Assembly: GCF_005166025.1 (NCBI RefSeq) | Contig: NZ_CP028923.1 | Location: 2,854,001 to 2,918,000 of the forward strand | Length of the DNA: 64,000 nucleotides | Source: Mangrovivirga cuniculi | GTDB taxonomy: Bacteria > Bacteroidota > Bacteroidia > Cytophagales > Cyclobacteriaceae | Reading direction: 5' to 3' | In this document: positions 20,526-30,400 of the stretch, piece after piece | Position numbering within the stretch: the first letter of the stretch is position 1 | Layout: each line of letters begins with the position of its first letter | Notes under the pieces: generated by a model | Databases searched by the model: none | What the model was told of the DNA's origin: nothing | What the model saw: the letters and a program-made list of their open reading frames with translations, nothing else | Position numbers and translations under genes: made by a program

Positions 20526-21146
20526 TTATACAGTAAGGGCATACATTACAATGTTGACACCAAAACGGGTATTATCACGGGCCAGCCAGCGTTTATTTCT
20601 GTAATCATAATCCCATTCACACCCATAATCTTTGTTACTATACAATACAGCTATTCTATTGTTTATTATGATTGCTTTTAGATAATCATGAACCAGGTCA
20701 TCTCCCCATCCATTCAATTCCTGGGAAGTTGTTGGCGGTCCGTCTTCAAATGTAAAAAAGCAATTATACAAATAGTGGGTATTGGGTATTTTCTTTAACT
20801 CACCAGGACCGAAAAGCTCGGTCATTTGCCTTTCGAACGACTTAGCAAATAAACCATCGATATCATGGTTACAGTCATCGACAAAAACAAACCCTCCTTG
20901 TTCAACATATTGCTTGAAATTGCTGGCTTCTTTTTCTGAAAACTCAACAAGTTTGTGACCGGAAAGATAGCAGAACGGACTTTCGAAAATTTTTTTACTA
21001 CTTAATGGAATCACTCTTTCGGCAGTATCAATTTCCAGGGAAGTATATTCAGCCAGTGAATTTAATAAATTACTGGGCATCCTCTGATCTACATTCCAAT
21101 CTCCGGAATTATATTGTATTCGCGTAAAGAAAAACGGATAGTTCAT
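20526..21146 (-). CDS. DUF4159 domain protein
   Basis: The 206-aa protein matches the DUF4159 family, with FTRIQYNSGDW at the N-terminus, YLSGHK, GGFVFVDDCNHD and a C-terminal GVNIVMYAL. The fold resembles the glutamine-amidotransferase/ThuA group, but no catalytic triad can be assigned. Most relatives carry a signal peptide; this one has none from the ATG used. It lies 2 bp upstream of moxR and belongs to that operon. Confidence 0.85.
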   Translation of the reverse strand: MNYPFFFTRIQYNSGDWNVDQRMPSNLLNSLAEYTSLEIDTAERVIPLSSKKIFESPFCYLSGHKLVEFSEKEASNFKQYVEQGGFVFVDDCNHDIDGLFAKSFERQMTELFGPGELKKIPNTHYLYNCFFTFEDGPPTTSQELNGWGDDLVHDYLKAIIINNRIAVLYSNKDYGCEWDYDYRNKRWLARDNTRFGVNIVMYALTV

Positions 21147-21160
21147 CTATAATAAATAAA

Positions 21161-21188
21161 CTCAGGTGCATACTATTATACACCTGAG
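21161..21188 (-). terminator. Hairpin between pmbA and the DUF4159/MoxR operon
   Basis: CTCAGGTG and CACCTGAG pair around a 12-base loop, and TTTATTTATT follows on the minus strand. The T tract is interrupted, so the hairpin may terminate only partly and let some tldD/pmbA transcript run into the MoxR genes. Confidence 0.5.
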
Positions 21189-21207
21189 CGTATTTAATGT
21201 TTCAAAA

Positions 21208-22524
21208 TTAAACTGCGTCTGAAAGAGAAGTAAACGTAAAGTCCCTTATTTTCATTGAAGGAACTAAATTACCATTTATTCTCTGTTGTTTTCCTAGTTC
21301 CTCCAGGTTGTTTAGCATGATAACCGGGCTTTCATTAAACCTGAAGTTTTTAACCGGATACTTGATTTCACCATTCTCAATGTAGAAAGTTCCATCCCTG
21401 GTAAGACCTGTATATAATAATGTCTGTGGATCTACAGTTCTGATATACCATAACCTGGTAACGAGTATTCCTTTATCAGTACTTTTAATCAGTTCATCCA
21501 AAGACTTGTCACCACCAACCATTATACCGTTGCTTGGTCCGGGTAATGGTTCTACGCCTTTTTCCTGTGCCCAATAACGGCTGTAGAACATATTCTTTAC
21601 TACGCCATTTTCAACCCACATAGTTTTCTTAAGTGGCTGGCCGTCTCCATTCCATGTAGCTGAAGGCACAAGTTCATGAGTCGGATCAGAATAAATAGTC
21701 ACTCGTTCATCAAATAACATTTCACCGACTTTGTTTCCCCCTCCTTTCTTTGACAGAAAGCTTCGTCCTTCATCGGCAGATCTTGCATTCATACTACCGA
21801 TCATATTTTGAAGGAGACCGATCGCCGCAGCAGGTTCAAGAATTACAGTGTATTTACCCGGCTCAATTGCCTTTGGATTTTGTGACATTGTTGCTTTCTT
21901 CAAAGCGACCATTGAAGCTTCTTCGGCATCAAACCTGTCAACATCATTATAATCTCTGGAGACCCAGCCAGAACCTGTTCCGTCATTTGATCTCATAGTT
22001 ACTGTGAAATCAACATTGGAATTCTTATTGTAGGCAAAAAGACCTTTCGAATTCATCATGGCTGAAAAACCCGCTGAATCCTGTAAGAATCCGGCTGCAG
22101 TAACATCCTTAGATTTAGCCGGATTAATTGATTTCGCTGCAACTTCCGCTCTGTATTCAGGGGATATATTTTCAGTGCTCTCGTAAAAAGACTTTGATTC
22201 CAGGTAAGTCTGAGGCCCTAAAGGCTCCATAAACTCAGGATTTTCCGGAGAAAGCTTTGCTAACTCTTCCGACCTGGAAACGACTTTCTTCAGAGAGTCT
22301 TCATCAAATTCATTGATCGTTGCAGTTCCCACTTGTTTACCAAAGTTAGACTGAACAACTAATGAAGTATTACTTTCAGCACCTGCAGTTGATACTGTAT
22401 TTCGGGCATATCGGATATTACCTCCGGTATTACCACTAAGGTTTGCTTCAATCGCATCTGCTTTACTGAGACTAATTACCTTCTCAAGGATCTGTTTAGC
22501 CTCTTCTTTTGATAATATTGCCAT
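21208..22524 (-). CDS. pmbA: TldE/PmbA-family protein (TldD partner)
   Basis: The 438-aa protein is the non-catalytic-type member of the TldD/TldE heterodimeric metalloprotease pair. It has the family C-terminal elements (ETS-like loop, GLTRDGTFYIENGEIKYPV, FRFNESPVIMLNNLE) and lacks the HExxxH motif found in the upstream gene, as is normal for TldE/PmbA. It starts 17 bp after the tldD stop, so the two subunits are co-expressed. TldD/TldE cleave unfolded peptides and process some peptide natural products and antitoxins in other bacteria. No signal peptide is seen, unlike its partner. Confidence 0.9.
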   Translation of the reverse strand: MAILSKEEAKQILEKVISLSKADAIEANLSGNTGGNIRYARNTVSTAGAESNTSLVVQSNFGKQVGTATINEFDEDSLKKVVSRSEELAKLSPENPEFMEPLGPQTYLESKSFYESTENISPEYRAEVAAKSINPAKSKDVTAAGFLQDSAGFSAMMNSKGLFAYNKNSNVDFTVTMRSNDGTGSGWVSRDYNDVDRFDAEEASMVALKKATMSQNPKAIEPGKYTVILEPAAAIGLLQNMIGSMNARSADEGRSFLSKKGGGNKVGEMLFDERVTIYSDPTHELVPSATWNGDGQPLKKTMWVENGVVKNMFYSRYWAQEKGVEPLPGPSNGIMVGGDKSLDELIKSTDKGILVTRLWYIRTVDPQTLLYTGLTRDGTFYIENGEIKYPVKNFRFNESPVIMLNNLEELGKQQRINGNLVPSMKIRDFTFTSLSDAV

Positions 22525-22541
22525 TGGTTAATTTCTTTAGG

Positions 22542-24185
22542 TTAAATTTTACGTTCAGTATTAATCACATTCACCCCATTAAATCTCGTCGTTGAGCTTC
22601 CATGAGATACAGAACTAATCTGCGAAGGCTGGCCTTTACCATCAAAGAAAGAACCAAACAACCTGTAATCATCTTTATCACATATCTTCACGCAAGAATT
22701 CCAGAACTCCTGGGTATTAGACTGATATGCAACATCATTTACAGGACCTTTTATTTCACCATTCTCTATTTCGAAGAATGTCGTACCTCCAAACTGGAAG
22801 TTATATCTTTGCTGGTCGATAGAATAAGATCCTCTACCAGCTATGTAAATACCTTTTTCAACATCTTTAACCATGTCATTAGCACTGTACTTGTCTTTGC
22901 CAGGCTCAAGAGATACATTTGGCATTCTCTGGAATTGAACACTGTTCCAGCTATCAGCGTAGCAACATCCATGAGATTCATTCTGATCTATAATATCAAC
23001 CTGATCCCGGATCGCCTGGTAATTAACCAGCACACCATCTTTGACCAGATGCCATTTCTTTGTCTTAACACCTTCATCATCCCAACCCACATTTCCTAAT
23101 GAATTTGGCTGAGTTTTATCTGCTACCAGGTTAACTATCGGGCTGCCATATTTAAAGTCACCAGATTTCCATTTATCCAGAGTAGCGAAACTCGTTCCGG
23201 CATAGTTTGCTTCATATCCAAGTACCCTGTCTAGTTCAAGCGGGTGACCAACAGATTCATGAATAGTCAAACCAAGGTGATTTGGCTCCAATACAAGATC
23301 ATATTTACCCGGCATTATTGACGGTGCGGACAACATTTGTTTTGCCTGTTCTGCGCCAATTAATGCATCTTCTACCAGGTCATAATTATTTCTGTAAAGA
23401 TTAAATCCGGCAGGGCTTACAATTTTCTCACTGTCTTTTGGAGTCATATATTCATACCCCATACCCATTGGAGCAGAAAGCGCATTTCTCGATTTAAATT
23501 TACCGGTTTTAGGATCAATTGCTGTGACAGTGAAGGTTGGCCAGATTCTGTGAATATCCTGATCTATGTAACTTCCTTCAGTTGATGCAAAATATTTTTG
23601 TTCATTAACAAGAAAGAGAAGGTTATTAATATAATTAGCGCCATTCTCCATTGCTTTTGCATTTGCAGATAGTAGCAGATCTACTTTATCCGCAACAGGA
23701 ACCTCAAAGGCATTTTTCTCAATAGGAGTTTTCCATGAAACCTCACCATATGATTCTACAGGCGCCAGTTCGACGGGTTCTGTTTGAAATCTACTATTCG
23801 CTTTGGCAATTGCCACTGCCTTTTGAGCTGTTTTAGCAATGCTATCCTGGCTCACTTCATTCGTTGATGCAAAACCCCAGGTGCCATTCGCAATTACCCG
23901 AATACCAATACCATAAGATTCGGTATTTACGATATTCTGAACTTTATCTTCCCGGGTAATGACGTATTGATTGAGGTATCTGCCCAATCTGAAATCGGCA
24001 TACGAAGCTCCGGCTTTTTTAGCGGCATTTAATGCAGCATCAGCCAGTGCTTTCTTTGCTGCTACATCCAGCGGACTTTCTAAAAACCTGCTCGGGTCGA
24101 CACTTTTTCCAAAAATCGGAATTGATGAAAGTGCCATAGCACCGAGGCCAAGCCCTGACATTTGTATAAAATCTCTTCTTTTCAA
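22542..24185 (-). CDS. tldD: TldD-family metallopeptidase with a twin-arginine-like signal
   Basis: The 547-aa protein has the zinc motif HESVGH at residues 309-314 and the family C-terminal GRGSYSIDQQRYNFQFGG, so it should be the catalytic subunit of a TldD/TldE protease. Its N-terminus (MKRRDFIQMSGLGLGAMAL) is a twin-arginine (Tat) type signal, which predicts export of the folded protein. Its partner at 21208 shows no signal, so it would have to be exported together with TldD or stay in the cytoplasm. The gene is divergent from dinB with about 100 bp between them. Confidence 0.92.
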   Translation of the reverse strand: MKRRDFIQMSGLGLGAMALSSIPIFGKSVDPSRFLESPLDVAAKKALADAALNAAKKAGASYADFRLGRYLNQYVITREDKVQNIVNTESYGIGIRVIANGTWGFASTNEVSQDSIAKTAQKAVAIAKANSRFQTEPVELAPVESYGEVSWKTPIEKNAFEVPVADKVDLLLSANAKAMENGANYINNLLFLVNEQKYFASTEGSYIDQDIHRIWPTFTVTAIDPKTGKFKSRNALSAPMGMGYEYMTPKDSEKIVSPAGFNLYRNNYDLVEDALIGAEQAKQMLSAPSIMPGKYDLVLEPNHLGLTIHESVGHPLELDRVLGYEANYAGTSFATLDKWKSGDFKYGSPIVNLVADKTQPNSLGNVGWDDEGVKTKKWHLVKDGVLVNYQAIRDQVDIIDQNESHGCCYADSWNSVQFQRMPNVSLEPGKDKYSANDMVKDVEKGIYIAGRGSYSIDQQRYNFQFGGTTFFEIENGEIKGPVNDVAYQSNTQEFWNSCVKICDKDDYRLFGSFFDGKGQPSQISSVSHGSSTTRFNGVNVINTERKI

Positions 24186-24284
24186 GGTTCCTCCTTTTTT
24201 AGTTTAACCTGATTATCTTTGAAACAAAAATAAATTCTGATTTCAGTACAGAATTATAATTTATAATAATACTGGCATTTTTTT

Positions 24285-25382
24285 ATGAATGCAAACCACT
24301 TATCATCTCAGGTAACCAAAAAAATAATTCACGTCGACATGGACGCATTTTATGCATCCGTGGAACAGCGTGATGATCCTAAATTGAGAAATAAACCTGT
24401 TGCTGTAGGTGGTGGCAGCGATCGGGGTGTTGTAGCTGCAGCCAGTTATGAAGCTCGAAAATACGGAGTTAAATCTGCTATGCCCGGTGTAATTGCCAAA
24501 AGGAAATGTCCTTCCCTGATATTTGTTAAACCTCGATTTGAAATATATAAGCAGGTGTCCCATGAAATCAGAGAGATATTTTATGAGTATACTGATCTGG
24601 TTGAACCTCTATCACTGGATGAAGCCTTTCTTGATGTAACTCAAAATAAATTAGGCATTTTATCTGCAACCAAAATAGCAAAGGAAATTAAAAGAAAGGT
24701 CAAAGAAACTACGGGCCTTACTGCTTCAGCGGGTATTTCCGTCAATAAATTTCTGGCTAAAACTGCTACTGACATTCACAAACCTGATGGCCTAACACTT
24801 ATCCCACCTGAAAATGTCACTTCATTTATTGAAAAGTTACCTATAGAAAAGTTTTTTGGTGTAGGAAAGTCTACTTCCGAAAAAATGCATCGAATGGGCA
24901 TATTATATGGAAAAGATCTAAAGCAGCTAAGCCTTGAAAGACTAAAAAGCAATTTTGGCAAACAAGGACAGTATTTCTATAATATAGCCAGGGGAATTGA
25001 TGAACGTCCCGTGGTAGCAGACCGGATCAGAAAATCAGTTAGTGCCGAAAGGACATTTGAAAAAGATCACAGGCAGGAATCGTATCTACAGGATTTCCTG
25101 ACCGGATTGATTGATAAGATTTTTGAATGGAGTAAAAAGAACGAAAATTTCGGAAGGACCGTTACGGTTAAAATAAAAGATAATCAATTCCGGATCTATT
25201 CTAAAAGCCATTCTTCTACCCTTCCGTTTAAAGAAAAAGAACTTATTCATAAAGTCGCCTCCCAATTATTAAATGATCTGCTTTATGAGAAAAAATATCC
25301 GGCTGTCAGATTATTGGGATTTGGTATTTCAACGTTGACTAAAGCTAATGAAGGTGATCTTCAGCTGACGATTGATTTTTAA
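24285..25382 (+). CDS. dinB: DNA polymerase IV (Y-family translesion polymerase)
   Basis: This 365-aa Y-family polymerase copies damaged DNA at the price of errors. The motifs HVDMDAFYASVEQRD and SLDEAFLDVT hold the metal-binding Asp/Glu residues, ASAGISVNKFLAK and the HhH region (FFGVGKSTSEKM) follow, and the little-finger domain is complete. The length is typical. No clear beta-clamp-binding peptide is visible at the C-terminus. The stop codon overlaps the stop of the convergent AEC transporter gene by 4 bp. I found no recognisable LexA box in the 100 bp upstream. Confidence 0.95.
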   Translation: MNANHLSSQVTKKIIHVDMDAFYASVEQRDDPKLRNKPVAVGGGSDRGVVAAASYEARKYGVKSAMPGVIAKRKCPSLIFVKPRFEIYKQVSHEIREIFYEYTDLVEPLSLDEAFLDVTQNKLGILSATKIAKEIKRKVKETTGLTASAGISVNKFLAKTATDIHKPDGLTLIPPENVTSFIEKLPIEKFFGVGKSTSEKMHRMGILYGKDLKQLSLERLKSNFGKQGQYFYNIARGIDERPVVADRIRKSVSAERTFEKDHRQESYLQDFLTGLIDKIFEWSKKNENFGRTVTVKIKDNQFRIYSKSHSSTLPFKEKELIHKVASQLLNDLLYEKKYPAVRLLGFGISTLTKANEGDLQLTIDF

Positions 25383-26290
25383 AAAATAATTTCCAGGAAA
25401 AAATACCATAGAGGCAATAAAGCCACAGAAGCAAGAAGCCCTACACCTACCATTGTATTCGCCAATTCTTTCTTCAGATTGTAGTTCACCGCAAGAATGG
25501 ATGCTGTAATCATTGAAGGCATGGCAGCTTCCATTACACTTACTTTACCCGTTATTCCACCGGCACCAAAAAAATAATATATACCAAGAATGATCATGGG
25601 GAATACCAATAATTTGGCAATTGACCCCATTACTAAATATGGCATGTATACAGTTCTTTTTTTAATCTTCCATTGCAGACCGACAGAGACCAGGGCAACA
25701 GGTACCAGGGTACGACCAAGATTTTTAAAAACAAGATTGAGATCAGTATGAACTGTCGTATCTGAAACATTAAGGATCAAAGCTATTATAAAGGCAATGA
25801 ATGGTGGGAATGATATTAACCTTTTTAAAATGCCTCGTTTAGATTGATTATTACGGGAATATTTTTCTGCAATAAACAATCCGAGTGTTGAAAGTGCCAT
25901 AAAAGATCCTACCTGATCAACAATTATTGCTTTGGACAAACCTTCTTCTCCATAAAAAGCCTCGATTACAGGAAAACCTAAAAAAGAAGTATTGGCAAAT
26001 CCTGTTGTCAATATGAGACACCCGATTAGTTTATCCGGCCAATTATATATTTTACCTAAGACAGCAAAAGTTATCCAGGAAAGGAATGCCAGAATCCATG
26101 CAACAAAAACAGGAAATAGCAACTCAGTGCTAAATTCCAGCGAGCTGATAAAATAGAGTGACAAAGCAGGTAATGCAATATTGATCACATATGAGTTTAA
26201 TCCCGCATATGCATTTTTTGGAGCTATTCCAAAATAGCGGAGTAATACACCTCCAAAAAGGCAAATAATGATCAATAAAATATTCTCCAT
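25379..26290 (-). CDS. AEC-family (auxin efflux carrier/malate permease-like) transporter
   Basis: The 303-aa inner-membrane protein has about ten transmembrane helices and the AEC fold, with conserved elements in the first half (YVINIALPALSLYF) and a helix break near the middle (GFANTSFLGFPV). Family members export or import organic acids or small anions; the substrate is unknown here. A terminator-like hairpin ends 8 bases before its ATG, so its expression probably depends on read-through of that structure from the gene upstream. Confidence 0.88.
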   Translation of the reverse strand: MENILLIIICLFGGVLLRYFGIAPKNAYAGLNSYVINIALPALSLYFISSLEFSTELLFPVFVAWILAFLSWITFAVLGKIYNWPDKLIGCLILTTGFANTSFLGFPVIEAFYGEEGLSKAIIVDQVGSFMALSTLGLFIAEKYSRNNQSKRGILKRLISFPPFIAFIIALILNVSDTTVHTDLNLVFKNLGRTLVPVALVSVGLQWKIKKRTVYMPYLVMGSIAKLLVFPMIILGIYYFFGAGGITGKVSVMEAAMPSMITASILAVNYNLKKELANTMVGVGLLASVALLPLWYFFLEIIF

Positions 26291-26326
26291 AAAAAATAAA
26301 GCTGCTTACCGGACGATAAGCAGCTT
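26291..26326 (-). terminator. Terminator/attenuator-like hairpin directly before the AEC start codon
   Basis: On the minus strand AAGCTGCTTA pairs perfectly with TAAGCAGCTT (10 bp, 8-base loop). TATTTTTT follows and then the ATG of the transporter gene. It has the form of an intrinsic terminator for the TerB-like gene but leaves no room for a separate promoter before the transporter. Confidence 0.7.
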
Positions 26327-26344
26327 AAATAAATGTATATTCTT

Positions 26345-26812
26345 TTAATATTTTGATGGATCATCGATCATCGGAAGATCAACTACTTTTGATTCATCAT
26401 AATTAATTCTGAACCATCCCAGGAAACCACCATTGGCTTTAGCAATCTTGGTGGAAAAGTCTTGCATGGCATCGTAAAACTGAATAGCAAATTTACTGTC
26501 GAGCTTTGGAAGAATTTCATTTAATTTTGTCAAATGACTCATTACTAATTCTCCTGCTTTTTGTTCATCTTCTGGTAATGCATTAACTGCTTTATTAAGG
26601 TCCTCTTTGAACGTTTGATCCACTTCGTGATAATATTCTCTAAGTACAAATCTACCTGTTGTTTCTCTCAGGTGGATCATCTCCAAAGCTTCATCGAGTT
26701 CTTCTTTATCAATTTTATGATCGGCACTGGCGATTAGAATAGTGATCCATACCGGTGCTTCCAACATGGTTTTTGCTTCTTCAGGCTTTAAAGATTTAAG
26801 TGCTTCTACCAT
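26345..26812 (-). CDS. TerB-like helical protein
   Basis: The 155-aa all-helical protein resembles the TerB/tellurite-resistance-like fold: a helix with an acidic loop (ASADHKIDKEELDEAL) followed by further amphipathic helices. The assignment rests on this pattern, not on a sharp motif. It overlaps the DinB-family gene by 17 bp and is likely co-translated with it. The specific function is unknown. Confidence 0.6.
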   Translation of the reverse strand: MVEALKSLKPEEAKTMLEAPVWITILIASADHKIDKEELDEALEMIHLRETTGRFVLREYYHEVDQTFKEDLNKAVNALPEDEQKAGELVMSHLTKLNEILPKLDSKFAIQFYDAMQDFSTKIAKANGGFLGWFRINYDESKVVDLPMIDDPSKY

Positions 26813-27353
26813 TTTGTAATTGGTTAAATTTTCTTTTTAGTTTGTTTATTTGAATACTGTGGTGCCGTGAATGGTTAGTTAAAAATTCAACTGTTTGTAA
26901 AATATTTAACTTACCGGCCAACGGATGCTTAAATATAAAAAAGTCTAATTTGTCTTCCGGAAATTGCTCAATGAATTTTTCGAATTTACTCGTAAAATCA
27001 TCATAAAAAGAGATCATTGACTCAATATCAGGCTTTTCTTCCGGATAAATAGACTCAACCGGGACTTTTGCTTTCAGGCTTGATTTTAAAAAATAATTTA
27101 GCATCAAACTATTCAGCTTATTTCTCAATCCCATCTTTTCCTTTTTCCTGTTAAAATCGAATTGAGTAATAAAATCGTAAGTGTTTTTATCCACTTTGGT
27201 CAGATGATTTATCACTTGTGCAGCACTCCATTTATCTTCATTAGGCTGAAAAAAAAGAAATTCTTTAGATTCATCCTGAAGCATCTCTTTATAAGTATGA
27301 TGAAGCGCTTTTAAATTATTCCATCTTTTGAGCAACTGTGGTTTTGACGACAT
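26796..27353 (-). CDS. DinB/YfiT-family (DinB_2) putative metal-dependent protein
   Basis: The 185-aa four-helix-bundle protein of the DinB-like superfamily is unrelated to polymerase DinB. Candidate metal ligands are the His in QVINHL and the His cluster in TNHSRHHSIQ. The KWSAAQVINHL segment is typical of the family. Members include thiol-dependent transferases such as bacillithiol S-transferases, but this one cannot be assigned a substrate. It is the first gene of a two-gene unit with the TerB-like protein. Confidence 0.8.
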   Translation of the reverse strand: MSSKPQLLKRWNNLKALHHTYKEMLQDESKEFLFFQPNEDKWSAAQVINHLTKVDKNTYDFITQFDFNRKKEKMGLRNKLNSLMLNYFLKSSLKAKVPVESIYPEEKPDIESMISFYDDFTSKFEKFIEQFPEDKLDFFIFKHPLAGKLNILQTVEFLTNHSRHHSIQINKLKRKFNQLQNGRST

Positions 27354-27386
27354 AGATAATCTTAATGCTATTAATTTTGTGAAAGT

Positions 27387-27420
27387 AAAAAAAAGCGACT
27401 CCCCATAAAAGGAAGCCGCT
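27387..27420 (-). terminator. Terminator after the 2115-aa repeat protein gene
   Basis: A stem of about ten pairs, including G-U wobbles (AGCGGCTTCC against GGGGAGTCGCT), is followed by eight T on the minus strand, 26 bp after the stop codon. Confidence 0.75.
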
Positions 27421-27445
27421 ATATTTTGTTTTAAGTTTTAAATAT

Positions 27446-30400
27446 TTATTCTGATTTCACAATCTTACCCGTTCTCAGACCATTATCTGATTCGATACGG
27501 TAGATAAACATCTGATCACCATACAGCGTTCCGTTAAATTCAAGTTCATAAACATGACCTGCCACAGCATCCTGATCAAATAATATATCAAGTTCACGTC
27601 CTGACATATCGAAAAGGGTAACTGTAGTTCTTGAAGTTTTCTCAACGGAGAATTCAATGGTTACAAAATCCTTAAATGGATTAGGATAAGTTCTGATGAT
27701 ATATGGCTCAGTTAATTCATCAAATGAATCATCGGTAATTAACTCAGTCTGAGTATTTCCATTAGTGTCACAAAGCTCATTGTTATTATAGGCATCTAGT
27801 ATAGCTGCAAGCTCTAAAGCATATGAGGCAAGATCTGAATTATTGTTTTTATTTTTACCTTTGGTTTTAAGTCCGGAGTCTCCCGTACCATCAAAACCAA
27901 TATCACATAATAACGTTCTTGCCTGCATCAAAGCATCCCTGGCCTGTTGACATTGACTTGCGCCAGCACCAAAGTTCAACTCTGCAGCTAATGCATGCAT
28001 CGCTAAAGTGTAAGCCGGATCACTTGCTCTTTTCTTACCTGAAACAATGTCTCGTTGATCCAGAATAGACACAGCGTCTTCACAAGTGCTGAAAGTGATG
28101 TTACACCATTCTACTCCAGGATCATTTAGTATATCATCCAGTATTACATAACCAGCAGCGCGACCACCATTATTTGCTGCAGTTTCCGCTTGACCACCAC
28201 CGGAACAGGTGTTCCAGTTTTTCCAATAACCAGGAGTTCTTGCTTCACCACCAGGGAAGGAGTTATCCACACTAATACTAAGAGTTTGCGGATCATTGAC
28301 TCCATAAGTAGCTGTTGGTAGTGGATAGCTGGTTCCAGCTCCAATTTCGATACATCTGTTACCAAAGTCTTCTGGTGGATTGTCAAACTGGTTAGGGTTA
28401 TAAGGAATTACTATATTTCCTCCAATTTCCCATGTAGTTGACCAGCCAGCAGGAACATTGAGTTCACAGACTGTATAGGTATTATAGGAACTCAGGATCA
28501 CACCGTCGAATAAAGTGGTTCCGGCCGCAGTAGTTTCAGATGCAATTGGTGAAGATCCAAAACCATTAGGTCCGTTGTACAATTCGAAAGTCCATACATC
28601 AGTGTAAGTAGTACTCTGATTAGTGGTTTTAAGAATATTGATCTCACTACAAGGCACTACTGTGATCACAATTGGTTCGTAAGAGAAGCAACCAGTAGTC
28701 GCATTGTAGCTAACAACGTAGTATGTATCAGTTGCATTTGGACTTACTGTAGAACTAATCGTATTCGCACTTCTTGCACTTGCTTCAGACTCACTGTCAT
28801 AATAACTGGCAGTACCTCCATCAAGATCAGTAACAAGAGTAGCCAGATCGATAGATTCTGCTTCACAGATTGTTGCATTGGTGGCTACAATGTCTGGGTT
28901 GTCATACACATCGATTGTAAAGCTGGCGATGCTGTAACATCCTTCATCGCTGTCAGAATCATTGTCGCTGCGTGCCCACAAGGTGGTGGTGCCGATATTG
29001 GCACTGTATGGTGTGGATACCGCATTGGCTGCGTTATTCGCATCGGTCTCATTCGCATAGAAGCTTATGGTGCCTCCGTCTGCATCAGTGACTGCGCCAT
29101 TCAAATCAAAGCTGGCTGCTCCGCTGGTGCCCTCTTCGCAAGACTCCAGGTTCTGGACAGTCAGATCAGGATTGTCATACACATCGATGGTGAAGCTGGC
29201 GATGCTGTAACATCCTTCATCGCTGTCTGCATCATTATCACTACGTGCCCACAAGGTTGTGGTTCCAATATTGGCACTGTATGGGGTAGTGACTGCATTG
29301 GCTGCGTTATTCGCATCGGTCTCATTCGCATAGAAGCTTATGGTGCCTCCGTCTGCATCAGTGACTGCGCCATTCAAATCAAAGCTGGCTGCTCCGCTGG
29401 TGCCCTCTTCGCAAGACTCCAGGTTCTGAACAGTCAGATCAGGATTGTCATACACATCGATTGTAAAGCTGGCGATGCTGTAACATCCTTCATCGCTGTC
29501 TGCATCATTATCACTACGTGCCCACAAGGTTGTGGTTCCAATATTGGCACTGTATGGGGTAGTGACTGCATTGGCTGCGTTATTCGCATCGGTCTCATTC
29601 GCATAGAAGCTTATGGTGCCTCCGTCTGCATCAGTGACTGAGCCATTCAAATTAAAGCTGGCTGCTCCGCTGGTGCCCTCTTCGCAAGACTCAAGGTTCT
29701 GAACAGTCAGATCAGGATTGTCATACACATCGATTGTAAAGCTGGCGATGCTGTAGCATCCTTCATCGCTGTCTGCATCATTATCGCTGCGTGCCCACAA
29801 GGTTGTGGTTCCAATATTGGCACTGTATGGTGTGGATACCGCATTGGCTGCGTTATTCGCATCGGTCTCATTCGCATAGAAGCTTATGGTGCCTCCGTCT
29901 GCATCAGTGACTGCGCCATTCAAATCAAAGCTGGCTGCCCCGCTGGTGCCCTCTTCGCAAGACTCCAGGTTCTGAACAGTCAGATCAGGATTGTCATACA
30001 CATCGATTGTAAAGCTGGCGATGCTATAACATCCTTCATCGCTGTCTGCATCATTATCGCTGCGTGCCCACAAGGTTGTGGTTCCAATATTGGCACTGTA
30101 TGGTGTGGATACCGCATTGGCTGCGTTATTCGCATCGGTCTCATTCGCATAGAAGCTTATGGTGCCTCCGTCTGCATCAGTGACTGCGCCATTCAAATCA
30201 AAGCTGGCTGCCCCGCTGGTGCCCTCTTCGCAAGACTCCAGGTTCTGTACAGTCAGATCAGGATTGTCATACACATCGATTGTAAAGCTGGCGATGCTGT
30301 AGCATCCTTCATCGCTGTCTGCATCATTATCGCTGCGTGCCCACAAGGTTGTGGTTCCAATATTGGCACTGTATGGTGTGGATACCGCATTGGCTGCGTT

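Noticed and set aside
22602-23099. Open frame of 165 codons opposite tldD
   Set aside because: It is a shadow of the tldD coding strand, whose conserved zinc-protease sequence is clearly the real gene.
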